Source: a virus. Taken from it: a stretch of DNA of 25,321 bases. The DNA lies in the IMG/VR virus record IMGVR_UViG_3300042353_000255, positions 1-25,321 of that record; one strand, written 5' to 3'. Below, in pieces: positions 11,259 to 19,664 of this stretch. Position 1 is the first letter of the stretch; each line of letters opens with the position of its first letter. A program made the position numbers and the translations under genes. The notes beneath the pieces are model-generated. The model saw nothing but the letters and a program-made list of their open reading frames with translations. It made no database searches and was not told the origin of the DNA.

Positions 11259-12016
11259 AATTCAACAAGCGTATATGTCATGTAAACATCTATGTTACTA
11301 TTGCCAGCTGTTGGGTTGCCAACACCAACGAATACTTCCAAATCAACGCCATCAATAAATTGGGTTTGCCCAGCCGTTGGTGCTATGTTTATATTTAAGT
11401 TGCTTACTTTTGAAAGTGTTGCTGCTAATGGTGCTGTGCTTGACCCAATCGCAACATCTGCCCCAACCGCACGAACCGAAAGGCTTGTATTGGTAGCATA
11501 AGCCACGGTGTTAAAATCTACTCCGCATTGAAGGCTTAAAGGCTGAACAAAATACCCAACAGGAACGGTAATTCCAAAGGCAACTGGAGTAGTATACAAT
11601 GTCAATACTTGTGCAGTAGGAATGGTAATTTTTACCGTCTTAACCGATTGGCTTGCACCACTACCAATTTCGGCCAGCTTCAAAACATTTGGCAGCATTT
11701 GAGCCAAAGTGACCTGAGTCCAATAGATACCCTCAGCAGGCGTTTCACCTGAAAACGTGCCAGCAAAAACCGCTTGCCAAATACGTGAATTATAGCCTAC
11801 GAATTTTAGGTAAACATCTGAGGACGTCCCATCGTATGTTGTAGCAGGATTATACGCATCCACGTTGTCGCCATTCACCACGTCTTGAATTACGCGATAA
11901 ATATCAATAACACGGTCGTCCCATTCGGTGAATGTTAACTCCGCATTTTTGGTTGGCATAGGTGGATAAACCTCCTGCCGTAACACCATTCCATCCAAAT
12001 CATTTAATGCGCTCAT
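11255..12016 (-). CDS. Structural protein with carbohydrate-module-like segment
   Basis: Residues about 50-105 show the sequence style of small carbohydrate-binding modules: YNPATTYDGTSSDVYLKFVG, then an SRIWQA segment and GIYWTQVTL, where aromatic residues would line a sugar site. The N-terminal 45 residues look like a docking part (LRQEVYPPMPTKNAELTFTE), and residues 120-253 form a beta-rich domain. It is likely a fibre or virion surface protein that contacts glycans, by inference. It is coupled by ATGA to the connector gene upstream. Confidence 0.65.
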   Translation of the reverse strand: MSALNDLDGMVLRQEVYPPMPTKNAELTFTEWDDRVIDIYRVIQDVVNGDNVDAYNPATTYDGTSSDVYLKFVGYNSRIWQAVFAGTFSGETPAEGIYWTQVTLAQMLPNVLKLAEIGSGASQSVKTVKITIPTAQVLTLYTTPVAFGITVPVGYFVQPLSLQCGVDFNTVAYATNTSLSVRAVGADVAIGSSTAPLAATLSKVSNLNINIAPTAGQTQFIDGVDLEVFVGVGNPTAGNSNIDVYMTYTLVEL

Positions 12017-12528
12017 ATTGCTTTCATTCTAAATCCGTGACCATTATTTTTGCGAACGCCCTCACAATAAAGAGGATAAACCGCTGAGTAATTGCAAAGA
12101 AAATCCCTCACTTCCGTTTCGTATACCTTAGCACCGCTGCGAGTTTGGGCTATCATTTGAGTTAGCTGCGTTCCGCTTATCCTTTCGCTATTTTCTAACG
12201 TCTTTTGCACAAAACCGCTATTTGTAGACTTAACTCCATTGACCACCAAAAGGCGAGCGTATACATAGTATTTCAACGCCATTTTTAACCCCGAAAAATA
12301 GATGGCATCTGCCTCACCGTTTGGCGTGTATATTTTTCCATCCAGCAAGTCAACGTATTTCACCGCGTTTAGGTTATTCATCATGTCCAAATACATAGCC
12401 GCACCAATTATGGGCTTAATATCGAACTCCTGAGCCTCTGTAATTATCGGGTCAATATCGCGGTCGTCTAAGTTCTGAGTAAGAAACTTGTTTTCCGTGA
12501 AATCCGTTATGTTGATTAGGTTTATCAT
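12013..12528 (-). CDS. Head-tail connector candidate, DUF6712-like
   Basis: The 171-residue, mainly helical product directly follows the portal gene with a 4-nt overlap. It begins MINLINITDFTENKFLTQNL and has a helix-rich centre with FDIKPIIGAAMYLDMMNNL and GLKMALKYYVYARLLVV. Small helical proteins in this place (gp6/gp15-like adaptors) dock under the portal and join head to tail. The DUF6712 suggestion is from memory of Bacteroidota prophages and not proved. Confidence 0.65.
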   Translation of the reverse strand: MINLINITDFTENKFLTQNLDDRDIDPIITEAQEFDIKPIIGAAMYLDMMNNLNAVKYVDLLDGKIYTPNGEADAIYFSGLKMALKYYVYARLLVVNGVKSTNSGFVQKTLENSERISGTQLTQMIAQTRSGAKVYETEVRDFLCNYSAVYPLYCEGVRKNNGHGFRMKAI

Positions 12529-13628
12529 AGTATGGGCGAAGTTCTCATATCTAAAGGCTTAATCTTGTAACTGCCTCCAAAAGTATCGAATAATAACCAG
12601 TCAAATGTTTCCTCTAAAATTGCTCTTTCGTCCTGAGTCATACGATTATAGAATGAAACCGCATCATCTAACTGAGCCGACAAACCAAGCGAACCAGCAA
12701 CGGCATCTAAAAATACCGTAGGGATTGCAAACACTTTACGGATATTGTCCTGCGTGCTTTTCTCGTGGTATTCAAATAGCTTGTCGTTATTTGAATGCGT
12801 AAACGGGATTAACTCAGGTTTTTGCTCAGGAGTGTCAATATCCAAAAGCATTAAGCGGTTAAAATTGTCCGCGCCTTGAAATTCCTTTAGCTGTTCTACT
12901 AGGCCATCTGAGTTGTTATTGTCGCCCTCAGCTTGGCCGTACCTCACCATCATATGCGAAGCCATAAACGAACCGCTTATATTGCGATACTTAAATAGCT
13001 TTATTTGGCTGTCCGTTTCAATGTCCTCAAGTTCACTGTCAAAGTGTGACAAAGGATAGGCAACGTCACCGCCAGCACCGTGATAATAGATTTGCCCTTT
13101 GTAGTATTCAATTCCTCCTGCCTGTTCTATTTGCTTTTTGACTATTCCGGGGTCGGGATTGTAAAGGTCTATAAAGTCAATCTTTGCTTTATCTATTCGC
13201 TTGTCAATTTCGCGCCCCCAATCATTATAGACCGCAATTGAATCGGGCTTTCTGTCCCTGTCAATTCCAATCCTGCAGTGCGAAAAAGGAACATGGCTAG
13301 AAGTTGTTTCCTTGCCTGTTATGTCGTAATTTTTATGGATAGCAAACCCTCCATGCATTGCGAAATCATAGGCGCATCTGCGAAGTAACTTGTCAGCGGT
13401 TAATCGGTCGCCATCTACCACCGTTGCGCCTAAAGCAGCATCTGCAAAGCCTGTACCGTTAATGAATTTGAAATATATGTCAATGCAAGTGATGGCAACG
13501 CCTGACCCGTTAACAATGTCCACAACCCTTTGAGGATAAGCGTTGTCAATATCGTAGTTGATAATCCCTAAAGACTTGTCGTCCCTGCGAATTATGCGTT
13601 TTTGGATTTTGGCGATGTTAATTCTCAT
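12525..13628 (-). CDS. Portal protein
   Basis: The 367-residue product has the flow of Bacteroidota phage portals: an N-terminal wing starting MRINIAKIQKRIIRRDDKSL, a CIDIYFKFINGTGF helix region after about 45, a segment where drawn-out strands alternate with FIDLYNPDP, and a C-terminal stem/crown with HEKSTQDNIRKVFAIPTVFL and LGLSAQLDDAVSFYNRMTQD, where the motif of a helix that selects IP--L is typical. It forms the DNA gate of the capsid. It is shorter than the usual 400-500. It shares a base with the preceding stop and lies downstream of the capsid gene, not upstream. Confidence 0.8.
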   Translation of the reverse strand: MRINIAKIQKRIIRRDDKSLGIINYDIDNAYPQRVVDIVNGSGVAITCIDIYFKFINGTGFADAALGATVVDGDRLTADKLLRRCAYDFAMHGGFAIHKNYDITGKETTSSHVPFSHCRIGIDRDRKPDSIAVYNDWGREIDKRIDKAKIDFIDLYNPDPGIVKKQIEQAGGIEYYKGQIYYHGAGGDVAYPLSHFDSELEDIETDSQIKLFKYRNISGSFMASHMMVRYGQAEGDNNNSDGLVEQLKEFQGADNFNRLMLLDIDTPEQKPELIPFTHSNNDKLFEYHEKSTQDNIRKVFAIPTVFLDAVAGSLGLSAQLDDAVSFYNRMTQDERAILEETFDWLLFDTFGGSYKIKPLDMRTSPIL

Positions 13629-14104
13629 TACTCTTGAATTTGCTCAGTAGCTTCAATAGTCACCACCTCAACTGCCTTAGGCTTCCTGCCTCTTTTACCC
13701 TTTGGCTTTTCAACGCCATCTAATTCGGCAAGTAAAGCCTCGCCATTAACAAATGAGCGTGAGTGTCCTGAGTTGGCTTTTACCATCTCTATTGCCACAT
13801 CGTCAGTAATGTTTGCGACCGTATAATGAGCGTGATTAAAGTAAACCAGCGCGTTCGGTTTTAGTTTGTATTTGCGTTCCATCGTCATCAATTTTAACTG
13901 TGTTTCGGTTAACCCCTTCAATTCAAAAAGCGCATCTAGTATGCAACTTTGACAAGTCCCCTGCCCGACCTTTTTTCCCGTTAATTCTTTGTGAACTGCT
14001 AGGAATTTCACCACAACTGGGTGCGACTTATCAATTTGACCTTTGGGGACAACGACTAAAGGGCTGACCTCTTCGAGTAATGCTTTTAATTCTAGTGGTG
14101 TCAT
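13628..14104 (-). CDS. Hypothetical protein with AT-hook-like tail
   Basis: The 158-residue product has a helical N-terminal half (MTPLELKALLEEVSPLVVV), a CQSC pair (51-54), a beta-like middle with YKLKPNALVYFNHAHYTVAN and a basic tail containing KGKRGRKPKAVE, an AT-hook-like RGRKPK. AT-hooks bind the minor groove of AT-rich DNA, so a role in packaging, DNA tethering to the portal or scaffolding is possible; that is inference. It is coupled to the portal by TAATG and follows the mid-operon terminator. Confidence 0.75.
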   Translation of the reverse strand: MTPLELKALLEEVSPLVVVPKGQIDKSHPVVVKFLAVHKELTGKKVGQGTCQSCILDALFELKGLTETQLKLMTMERKYKLKPNALVYFNHAHYTVANITDDVAIEMVKANSGHSRSFVNGEALLAELDGVEKPKGKRGRKPKAVEVVTIEATEQIQE

Positions 14105-14117
14105 GCTGCGAATTTAC

Positions 14118-14161
14118 AAAAAAAAAGCGGTGTCATGTTTCCACGCGCACCGCCTTTTTTT
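14118..14161 (-). terminator. Intrinsic terminator between tail-tube and portal genes, possibly bidirectional
   Basis: On the minus strand GCGGTG (14153-14148) and CACCGC (14132-14127) pair around a 15-nt loop and are followed by nine T. An A-tract of seven precedes the stem, so the structure would also work on the plus strand. It would separate the capsid and tube messages from the portal and fibre genes, giving different dosage. Confidence 0.75.
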
Positions 14162-14177
14162 ATTTCAATTGATTAGA

Positions 14178-14753
14178 TTACACTAAGCCGTTAACCAGCG
14201 CAAGAGTAGTGGCATAATCAGTGTCCCACAATGTGTGCGGCAGGCTAGAAGGTCGGCTAATTTCATCGTTGCGAATCAAAAGGTTATATGCACCTTGAGT
14301 TTCAGCATCGGCCAAAATACGCTCCAATTCCTGTAACCGTAGGCCTGTTTCAAGACCGTAGATTTCAAAGGCTGAATTACCGTCTAGTCCCTTCCTGTTA
14401 TTCTGAACGATTGCCACTACCAACGCCCCATCCAATTTGCCCAATTGCAATTTTGCATCCGGGCTATTGTCAAAACATTTGAATCTTACCTCGTGGTCAT
14501 ATCCGTTAACGTAACGGCCTTTAACCATAGCCGAACGTGGCTCATTGGAGTTGTTAACACCTTCATACTCATACCCAACTGCTGGGGCTGTGAGTGTGAT
14601 GTTAGTAACGATTATCGGGTTAGTGTTATCATAAGTAACATTACCGTCAATGTCGGCATAGTTCAAAAGGATAAGCCTATCGTTCACACCCCCGGTTGGA
14701 GGATAAGCGCAATCATAGGCTATCCCTGCTGTGATATTATCGCAAATTGGCAT
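14178..14753 (-). CDS. Probable major tail (tube) protein
   Basis: The 191-residue product follows the capsid gene and precedes a terminator, which suits a highly expressed virion protein. It begins MPICDNITAGIAYDCAYPPT, is beta-rich, and has the phrase FEIYGLETGLRLQELERI (128-145) and a C-terminal ending ATTLALVNGLV; such EIYG--TGL phrases are familiar in Bacteroidota tail-tube or decoration proteins. No decisive motif separates tube from head decoration protein. Upstream leader is A-rich with no Shine-Dalgarno. Confidence 0.6.
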   Translation of the reverse strand: MPICDNITAGIAYDCAYPPTGGVNDRLILLNYADIDGNVTYDNTNPIIVTNITLTAPAVGYEYEGVNNSNEPRSAMVKGRYVNGYDHEVRFKCFDNSPDAKLQLGKLDGALVVAIVQNNRKGLDGNSAFEIYGLETGLRLQELERILADAETQGAYNLLIRNDEISRPSSLPHTLWDTDYATTLALVNGLV

Positions 14754-14777
14754 GATTTCTTTTGTTAAAGGTTAATA

Positions 14778-15881
14778 CTAATAAGCAACTTGAACCAAGT
14801 AGTCTTGCAACACCTTTGCATCGAGGTTAGCGCCAAAGTCAAAGTATGTTTTCTTGTCTTTCTTGTCAACAAAAACGTCTACTTCTGAAAGCGTACCTTC
14901 TTCTTCTGTTCCGAAAGCAATGTTAGCCTTAGTGGTCAACAAAGCACGGTGAGGAAGGTAGTAGTTCAACTCACTTGCAGATGTACGCTGGTATCCTTGT
15001 ATCATTCTGTCCCAAAAGCTATAAGCGTAGATAGTAACACCCATGCGCTTAATTACCATTACACCGTCTTGGATATATTCAAATGCTACAGAAAGACCGT
15101 TGTTTGCTCCAGCTTCCAATTCACGAACGTACTGGTCAGCTACTGACTGAGTTACGATAATAATTTTGTCTGCTTTATCACGTAGACGGAAATCAGAATT
15201 GAATACCAAGTTTTGTAGCGTGTTAGTTACCACACGGTTAGTTGTATCCGTTGAATTGAACGCTTGCAATGCAAAAGTAGTCTGTGCATTTTTAGCAGTC
15301 AAGTCAGTCGTTTTTCTTGCAGGAGTTGTAGCAACGATTGCAAACAATTGTTTCCAAATGCCATCGAAAGCATCCCAACGCTTCGCAACGAATCCAGCCG
15401 TTACGAATATACCACCACCAGCGGTGTCATCTGCTGCTGTGTCACCAAACCAAACAAGGCGATGGAACATTTCAGCAATAGCATCTTGGTAACGCTCAAC
15501 AAAGAAAAGAGCGAAATCAGTATTGGTAAGGTCGCCCTTTTGAACGCCATTCTTCAAACCGTAAACAAAGAAAGTTTCAAGCAAATTGTCGAAACACTCG
15601 CTGAAACGGTCATCAATGTAAGCAGGCTCCCAAAACTTTTCTGTGTTTTCGATAGCCGCATCATTCTCAATCGGAGAACAGCTAGAAGTATCGTGCTTTT
15701 GTCCTACCAAACCCGACAAAATTCCAAGAAAAGCGATTTGCTTCTTGGCTTTGATGCCTGTGTAGATAGTCAAGAATTCGGTCATCGCAGGTTTTGCGTA
15801 CACGTCCTCCATTATACCCTCTGAAAGGGCTTTTATTTCTTCACCGTTAAAGGCTAAGTCTGCTGGGTTAAGGATTGCCAT
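14778..15881 (-). CDS. Major capsid protein
   Basis: The 367-residue product has the pattern of Bacteroidota-phage HK97-fold capsid proteins: an N-terminal arm (MAILNPADLAFNGEEIKALS), the PAMTEFLTIYTGIKAKKQIA stretch, FWEPAYIDDRFSECFDNLLE, and a strand-rich P/A-domain with DKIIIVTQSVADQYVRELEA and MGVTIYAYSFWDRM. It follows the ClpP-like protease, as in head-maturation cassettes. The stop is TAG, followed one codon later by an in-frame TAA. The leader before ATG is A-rich (ATCAAACAAATCAAATCAA). Confidence 0.88.
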   Translation of the reverse strand: MAILNPADLAFNGEEIKALSEGIMEDVYAKPAMTEFLTIYTGIKAKKQIAFLGILSGLVGQKHDTSSCSPIENDAAIENTEKFWEPAYIDDRFSECFDNLLETFFVYGLKNGVQKGDLTNTDFALFFVERYQDAIAEMFHRLVWFGDTAADDTAGGGIFVTAGFVAKRWDAFDGIWKQLFAIVATTPARKTTDLTAKNAQTTFALQAFNSTDTTNRVVTNTLQNLVFNSDFRLRDKADKIIIVTQSVADQYVRELEAGANNGLSVAFEYIQDGVMVIKRMGVTIYAYSFWDRMIQGYQRTSASELNYYLPHRALLTTKANIAFGTEEEGTLSEVDVFVDKKDKKTYFDFGANLDAKVLQDYLVQVAY

Positions 15882-15910
15882 TTGATTTGATTTGTTTGAT
15901 TGGTTAGTTA

Positions 15911-16999
15911 TTATTTTTTAGCCTTACGAGCTGCAAGGGCTTCTTTGATTGTTGAGTAACTTGAAACCTCTTTCGCAGAATCAACTACTTGCTTTTTGAA
16001 AGCCACTTGTTGTGCTGCTGGTTTGTAAGTAGATTGCAATTTTGCCACTTGAGCAAATTCCTTTTGCAATTCAGCAAAGGCAGTTTGTTCTGCTTCGCGT
16101 TCTGCTTTCAAAGTAGCCAGTTCAGAAGCTAATGCCTCAACATCAACTACCTCTACTTCGATGATTTCAGTAATAACACCATCAACGGTAACTACTTGTA
16201 ACCCTTCGAAATTATGAGTTGCATCGGGTACTGGATTGCCCTCAGCATCAATAACCGCATCACCAACTTTAGGCATATCTTCCTCAGTCACTACGACTAC
16301 AGGAACGCCCTCGATTGTGGTTAGATCTAGTGATACTGCTTTAACAGGTTTGCCCGCGATAAGCGAAGCGATTTGAATGCGCATTGCTGCGATTTCTTCT
16401 TTCAATGTTGCCATGATTTCAGTTGATTGTTTTGGTTTAATTAGGGCAACCGCTACGGTTGCATTTGTTACAATTTCAGAGGCGAAGCCAAACTCCACAC
16501 ATTGCTCAGGTGTTAACGCTGTTTCTTGTTGCATAAGCAATTCAAGCGCGGTTTTATCCATGCCTGTAGCCTTTGCGTAGTTGCTCACCATCTCAGCTTG
16601 CGTATGTCCTATTTCAGTAGACATACTTGCCAACTCATCTTTATTCAATGCGATGCCGCGCTGAAATGAGAACATTGGTTGGTGAATAAGGTAGGATGTG
16701 CCTGTAGCTATCCGTCTGCGTTCAATAGGTACGGCCAAGTGAATCTCCGTAGCAATAGAAGCGCATTGAACCTCAGCTAGCGTATGCACGTTTGGAAGTG
16801 ATGCGAGGTATTGGGCTATTTTGCGACCTGAATCCACTGAGCCGCCCTGACTGGTAATATGGCAAGTAATCTTTTCGGCATCAGCATTTCTGCGAACCTG
16901 CGAAATAACGTCTTGTAATTCAACACCGCTGACATCTACCGTTCCATCCTCTTTGTAAGATGAACCGATTTGACCTTCGATGTAAATATGCGCTTCCAT
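15911..16999 (-). CDS. ClpP/S49-type prohead protease with scaffold-like C-terminus
   Basis: From the ATG at 16999 (362 residues): residues 1 to about 180 are a ClpP-like serine protease. The oxyanion strand ITSQGGSVDSGRKI (48-61), the nucleophile S81 in CASIATEIHLA and H106 in YLIHQP are visible, matching ClpP ASMGA and MIHQP. Residues about 190-362 are acidic then coiled-coil (EALASELATLKAEREAEQTA) with a basic tail, as in a scaffold fused to the protease. It would assemble with and then clear the capsid scaffold. A GTG at 17017 in frame would add six residues; the ATG is preferred because MEAHIYIEG fits the first strand. Confidence 0.85.
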   Translation of the reverse strand: MEAHIYIEGQIGSSYKEDGTVDVSGVELQDVISQVRRNADAEKITCHITSQGGSVDSGRKIAQYLASLPNVHTLAEVQCASIATEIHLAVPIERRRIATGTSYLIHQPMFSFQRGIALNKDELASMSTEIGHTQAEMVSNYAKATGMDKTALELLMQQETALTPEQCVEFGFASEIVTNATVAVALIKPKQSTEIMATLKEEIAAMRIQIASLIAGKPVKAVSLDLTTIEGVPVVVVTEEDMPKVGDAVIDAEGNPVPDATHNFEGLQVVTVDGVITEIIEVEVVDVEALASELATLKAEREAEQTAFAELQKEFAQVAKLQSTYKPAAQQVAFKKQVVDSAKEVSSYSTIKEALAARKAKK

Positions 17000-17036
17000 G
17001 TGGTGGCAAAATTCCACACGGCAAAACAGGCTTTTA

Positions 17037-17273
17037 CTATTCGTTTATTGGTGCGGTCATCTTACGCAAAGCCACCCATACAACGTTGTCGCTTACGTCA
17101 AATTGGTCGGCCGTCCTTTTCACCGATTGCGTCTTATTTAGCCCAGTTTGTTTGTGTACTTGGTATGTCAGAAACATATCCTTGTCACGTAATACAGTCC
17201 ACGATATAAATCCGCCCTTAAACAGTTCAAACAATTGACCGCTTTTGTCAAGTTCTAAAATCAGTTCATTCAT
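17037..17273 (-). CDS. Small hypothetical protein, 78 residues, possibly HTH-like
   Basis: It overlaps the tape-measure stop by 4 nt and lies before the protease. After a polar N-terminal helix (MNELILELDKSGQLFELFKG) comes a stretch resembling a helix-turn-helix: TGLNKTQSVKRTADQFDVSD then NVVWVALRKM. The TAG stop is immediately followed by an in-frame TAA. Similar small proteins with an HTH look sometimes act in packaging (small-terminase-like) or as regulators, but here the size is too small to decide. Confidence 0.65.
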   Translation of the reverse strand: MNELILELDKSGQLFELFKGGFISWTVLRDKDMFLTYQVHKQTGLNKTQSVKRTADQFDVSDNVVWVALRKMTAPINE

Positions 17274-19663
17274 AGTTGTAAATTCTGCTCGGTTCTAACT
17301 TGCCTGCCTTGTACGCTTTGGAATTCCTCAATAACCAAAACAGGCTGCGACATACTCATTTGGGCTGCCATCATAGCCACTTGTTGATTTTCGCGGATCA
17401 TTGAAGAACTGGACATGGCAACGCCACCAGTTGCAAATTTACGCACCAAACCGCCCGATGCAAAACCTTCGCCACGATACCAATCAACACCACCACCAGC
17501 CGCGTTTAAAGATGAAAGCAAGGGCGCAAATCGCCTAGTAGTTTCCGCATTATTTACGCTTTCGCCATTTGAAAGCATAGCAGGAATTGAATCACTTGTT
17601 CCACTACCAGCACCCGATACAAATCCACCCGATGCAAAGGCAGGCGGTGGAGGTGGCTGTTGGCTTGCAATCATTCCAATTTGAACCGCACCAAGTAGGC
17701 CAGCCGCGGCAGCCATAGCAGGCCCAGCAACTACACCAGCAGGCCCAAGCGATGACCCAGCCGTAAATGCGGCCATTACTGCCTGTGCCGTTTGAATTAT
17801 CGCCATAACCATACTAATAGCCTTAGCAGAATTAAACTGGTCAAGTTCAATTTTGTATTTTTCCCTTGCAGCTTTTTGCTCTAATACCTTAATTTTTGCC
17901 GCCTTTTGCTCTTCTGAAAGTGTGCTATTTTTGATTGCCTCTATTTCGGCATTTGTACGCGCGTCTATTTGGGCTATTCTATCTTCGGAATCTTGTGCAA
18001 TTGCTGACTGAATAACTCCCAACGCCTCCATAGTCATATTTAGACTTGCTTGCATTAGTTCAAAGTCCTCCTCTGACATCCCTACCGCATCGGCAAATGT
18101 GGGGGCATCTTCATCTGGATTGGCCATATCGCCTTTAATGCGGTCTATTTCACCCTTAAGAAGTTTAAGGTTTGCGATTTCTTCATCGGTTAATTTCTTG
18201 TCCACCATTGCCATGTTTTCCATGACGGAAAGTTTCTGAGCAAGATAATCCAAAGCAATTTTTCCTTTTTTAGCGGTTAAATCTTTTTCGTTTTTTATTG
18301 AATTTTCGGCCGCTTGAATTTCCACTTGCTCCTGTAGTCCAAGCAGTTCAATTTGCTTGGTAAAAGCCTCGGTATCCTTTGCCATTTTTTCGTCTCTTGC
18401 GGCATCTTCAATCTTTTTTACCTCATCATTTATGAATTTAGTTATGGCAACTTCCTCAACACCAGCAGCCCGTGCCGCGTTCGCTCTTTTGCCTATATCT
18501 AATAGTTGCCTGTCAGTATCATCCATTTGCTCACGCATAAAGTCCTCAGCGATTTTCCTCAAATCATCCGCTTGCTTTTTGGCCGCTTCTTTTTCTTTGT
18601 CATCAATAGCCTGTTTCTTTTCAAATTCCTTTTGCCTTTCCTCTTTTGCCTTGTCTAATTCTGCTTTTCTTTTATCAGATTCTTCTTTACGAATGTTCTC
18701 AATATCGTTTAAAGCAATTTTTTCTAAATCAACTCTAAGTTTTGTTTCTTCCGCACCCGTTGTTTTTATTTCCTCAAGTTGGCGTTTAAGTGCTAATTTT
18801 CTTTCAGCTATTTTCCTTTCTTCTGCATTCTTAATTAACGCCACGTTTGCATCCTCTTGTGCCTTGATAACATCCGTTAATTCCTCCGCTCTTTGTTTTT
18901 GATTCTCGTTTAATTTATCAGCTTTAAAATCAGTTAGTCCAAGAAAATCGCTAAAATCCTTAATTTTATCGGTAACCATTTTGACGGTATTACCAATTGC
19001 AGTAATAACATTTCCAACAAGACCACCCGATGCTTTTAACGTATCAAAATTTGCTATTAAAGATGAAACGGCCGCCACAATTATAGGGATGCCCAATGTC
19101 ATTAAAGCCGCTGTTAAACCTTTTACACCACCACCAGCCGCTTTGAAACCTGTAGTCGCTCCATCCAGTCCTTTTTTAAGTCCTTTCAGTCCTGGAACTG
19201 CGCCCGAAATGGATACCAACGCTGTCTTTATTGAATTGGTATAATTGCCCACGTTACGGGTGTTATTGCCCACCGCGCTTTCGTTTGCCTTCAATTCATC
19301 GCTCAGGGCGCGAATCCTTGCACCCATCTTTTGGCCGCTTTCGGTACTTGCCTGCTCTGCTGTTGTTAGGTTGTTATATTGCACCGTTAGCAGCGACAAC
19401 TCGGCCTTTAGCCTTTCTTGCCCTTTCACCGTTTCCGCTGCCAGCGTGTTGGCCTGTTGAACTACACGTAAATCTCGGCTACGTTCTTGGGTTAACGCCT
19501 TAATTGCGGCCGTAGTTTCCGCATCTTGAACACCGCTTGCCTTTTGTGCTTCGCGAAGTTTAGTGATTTCAGCAGTTAGCCTATCCGCGTTGGCAATGCT
19601 GTCTTGTACGACCTTTGAATCAATGCCAATGCTGACAAGTACCTCATATTTTTCAGTTGCCAT
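17270..19663 (-). CDS. Tail tape measure protein
   Basis: The 797-residue product is the longest in the window. It has an N-terminal coiled coil (about 20-135), a hydrophobic segment at 184-205 (AALMTLGIPIIVAAVSSLIA), a very charged helical stretch (about 255-450), a second hydrophobic stretch rich in Ala/Gly before a run of five prolines (670-674), and a C-terminal ASGGFVSGAGSGTSDSIPAM (677-696), the hallmark of tape-measure C-termini. At the usual 0.15 nm per residue this implies a tail of roughly 120 nm. It is coupled to the 78-residue gene by ATGA and starts 1 nt after the previous stop. Confidence 0.92.
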   Translation of the reverse strand: MATEKYEVLVSIGIDSKVVQDSIANADRLTAEITKLREAQKASGVQDAETTAAIKALTQERSRDLRVVQQANTLAAETVKGQERLKAELSLLTVQYNNLTTAEQASTESGQKMGARIRALSDELKANESAVGNNTRNVGNYTNSIKTALVSISGAVPGLKGLKKGLDGATTGFKAAGGGVKGLTAALMTLGIPIIVAAVSSLIANFDTLKASGGLVGNVITAIGNTVKMVTDKIKDFSDFLGLTDFKADKLNENQKQRAEELTDVIKAQEDANVALIKNAEERKIAERKLALKRQLEEIKTTGAEETKLRVDLEKIALNDIENIRKEESDKRKAELDKAKEERQKEFEKKQAIDDKEKEAAKKQADDLRKIAEDFMREQMDDTDRQLLDIGKRANAARAAGVEEVAITKFINDEVKKIEDAARDEKMAKDTEAFTKQIELLGLQEQVEIQAAENSIKNEKDLTAKKGKIALDYLAQKLSVMENMAMVDKKLTDEEIANLKLLKGEIDRIKGDMANPDEDAPTFADAVGMSEEDFELMQASLNMTMEALGVIQSAIAQDSEDRIAQIDARTNAEIEAIKNSTLSEEQKAAKIKVLEQKAAREKYKIELDQFNSAKAISMVMAIIQTAQAVMAAFTAGSSLGPAGVVAGPAMAAAAGLLGAVQIGMIASQQPPPPPAFASGGFVSGAGSGTSDSIPAMLSNGESVNNAETTRRFAPLLSSLNAAGGGVDWYRGEGFASGGLVRKFATGGVAMSSSSMIRENQQVAMMAAQMSMSQPVLVIEEFQSVQGRQVRTEQNLQL

Positions 19664-19664
19664 T

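Noticed and set aside
15264-15824. 186-codon plus-strand frame opposite the capsid gene
   Set aside because: Antisense shadow of the major capsid gene with low-complexity composition and no promoter or start context.
18357-18902. 181-codon plus-strand frame opposite the tape measure gene
   Set aside because: It is the complement of the charged coiled-coil part of the tape measure; its Ser/Phe/Ala-rich composition is a mirror of Glu/Lys codons and it has no leader or coupling.
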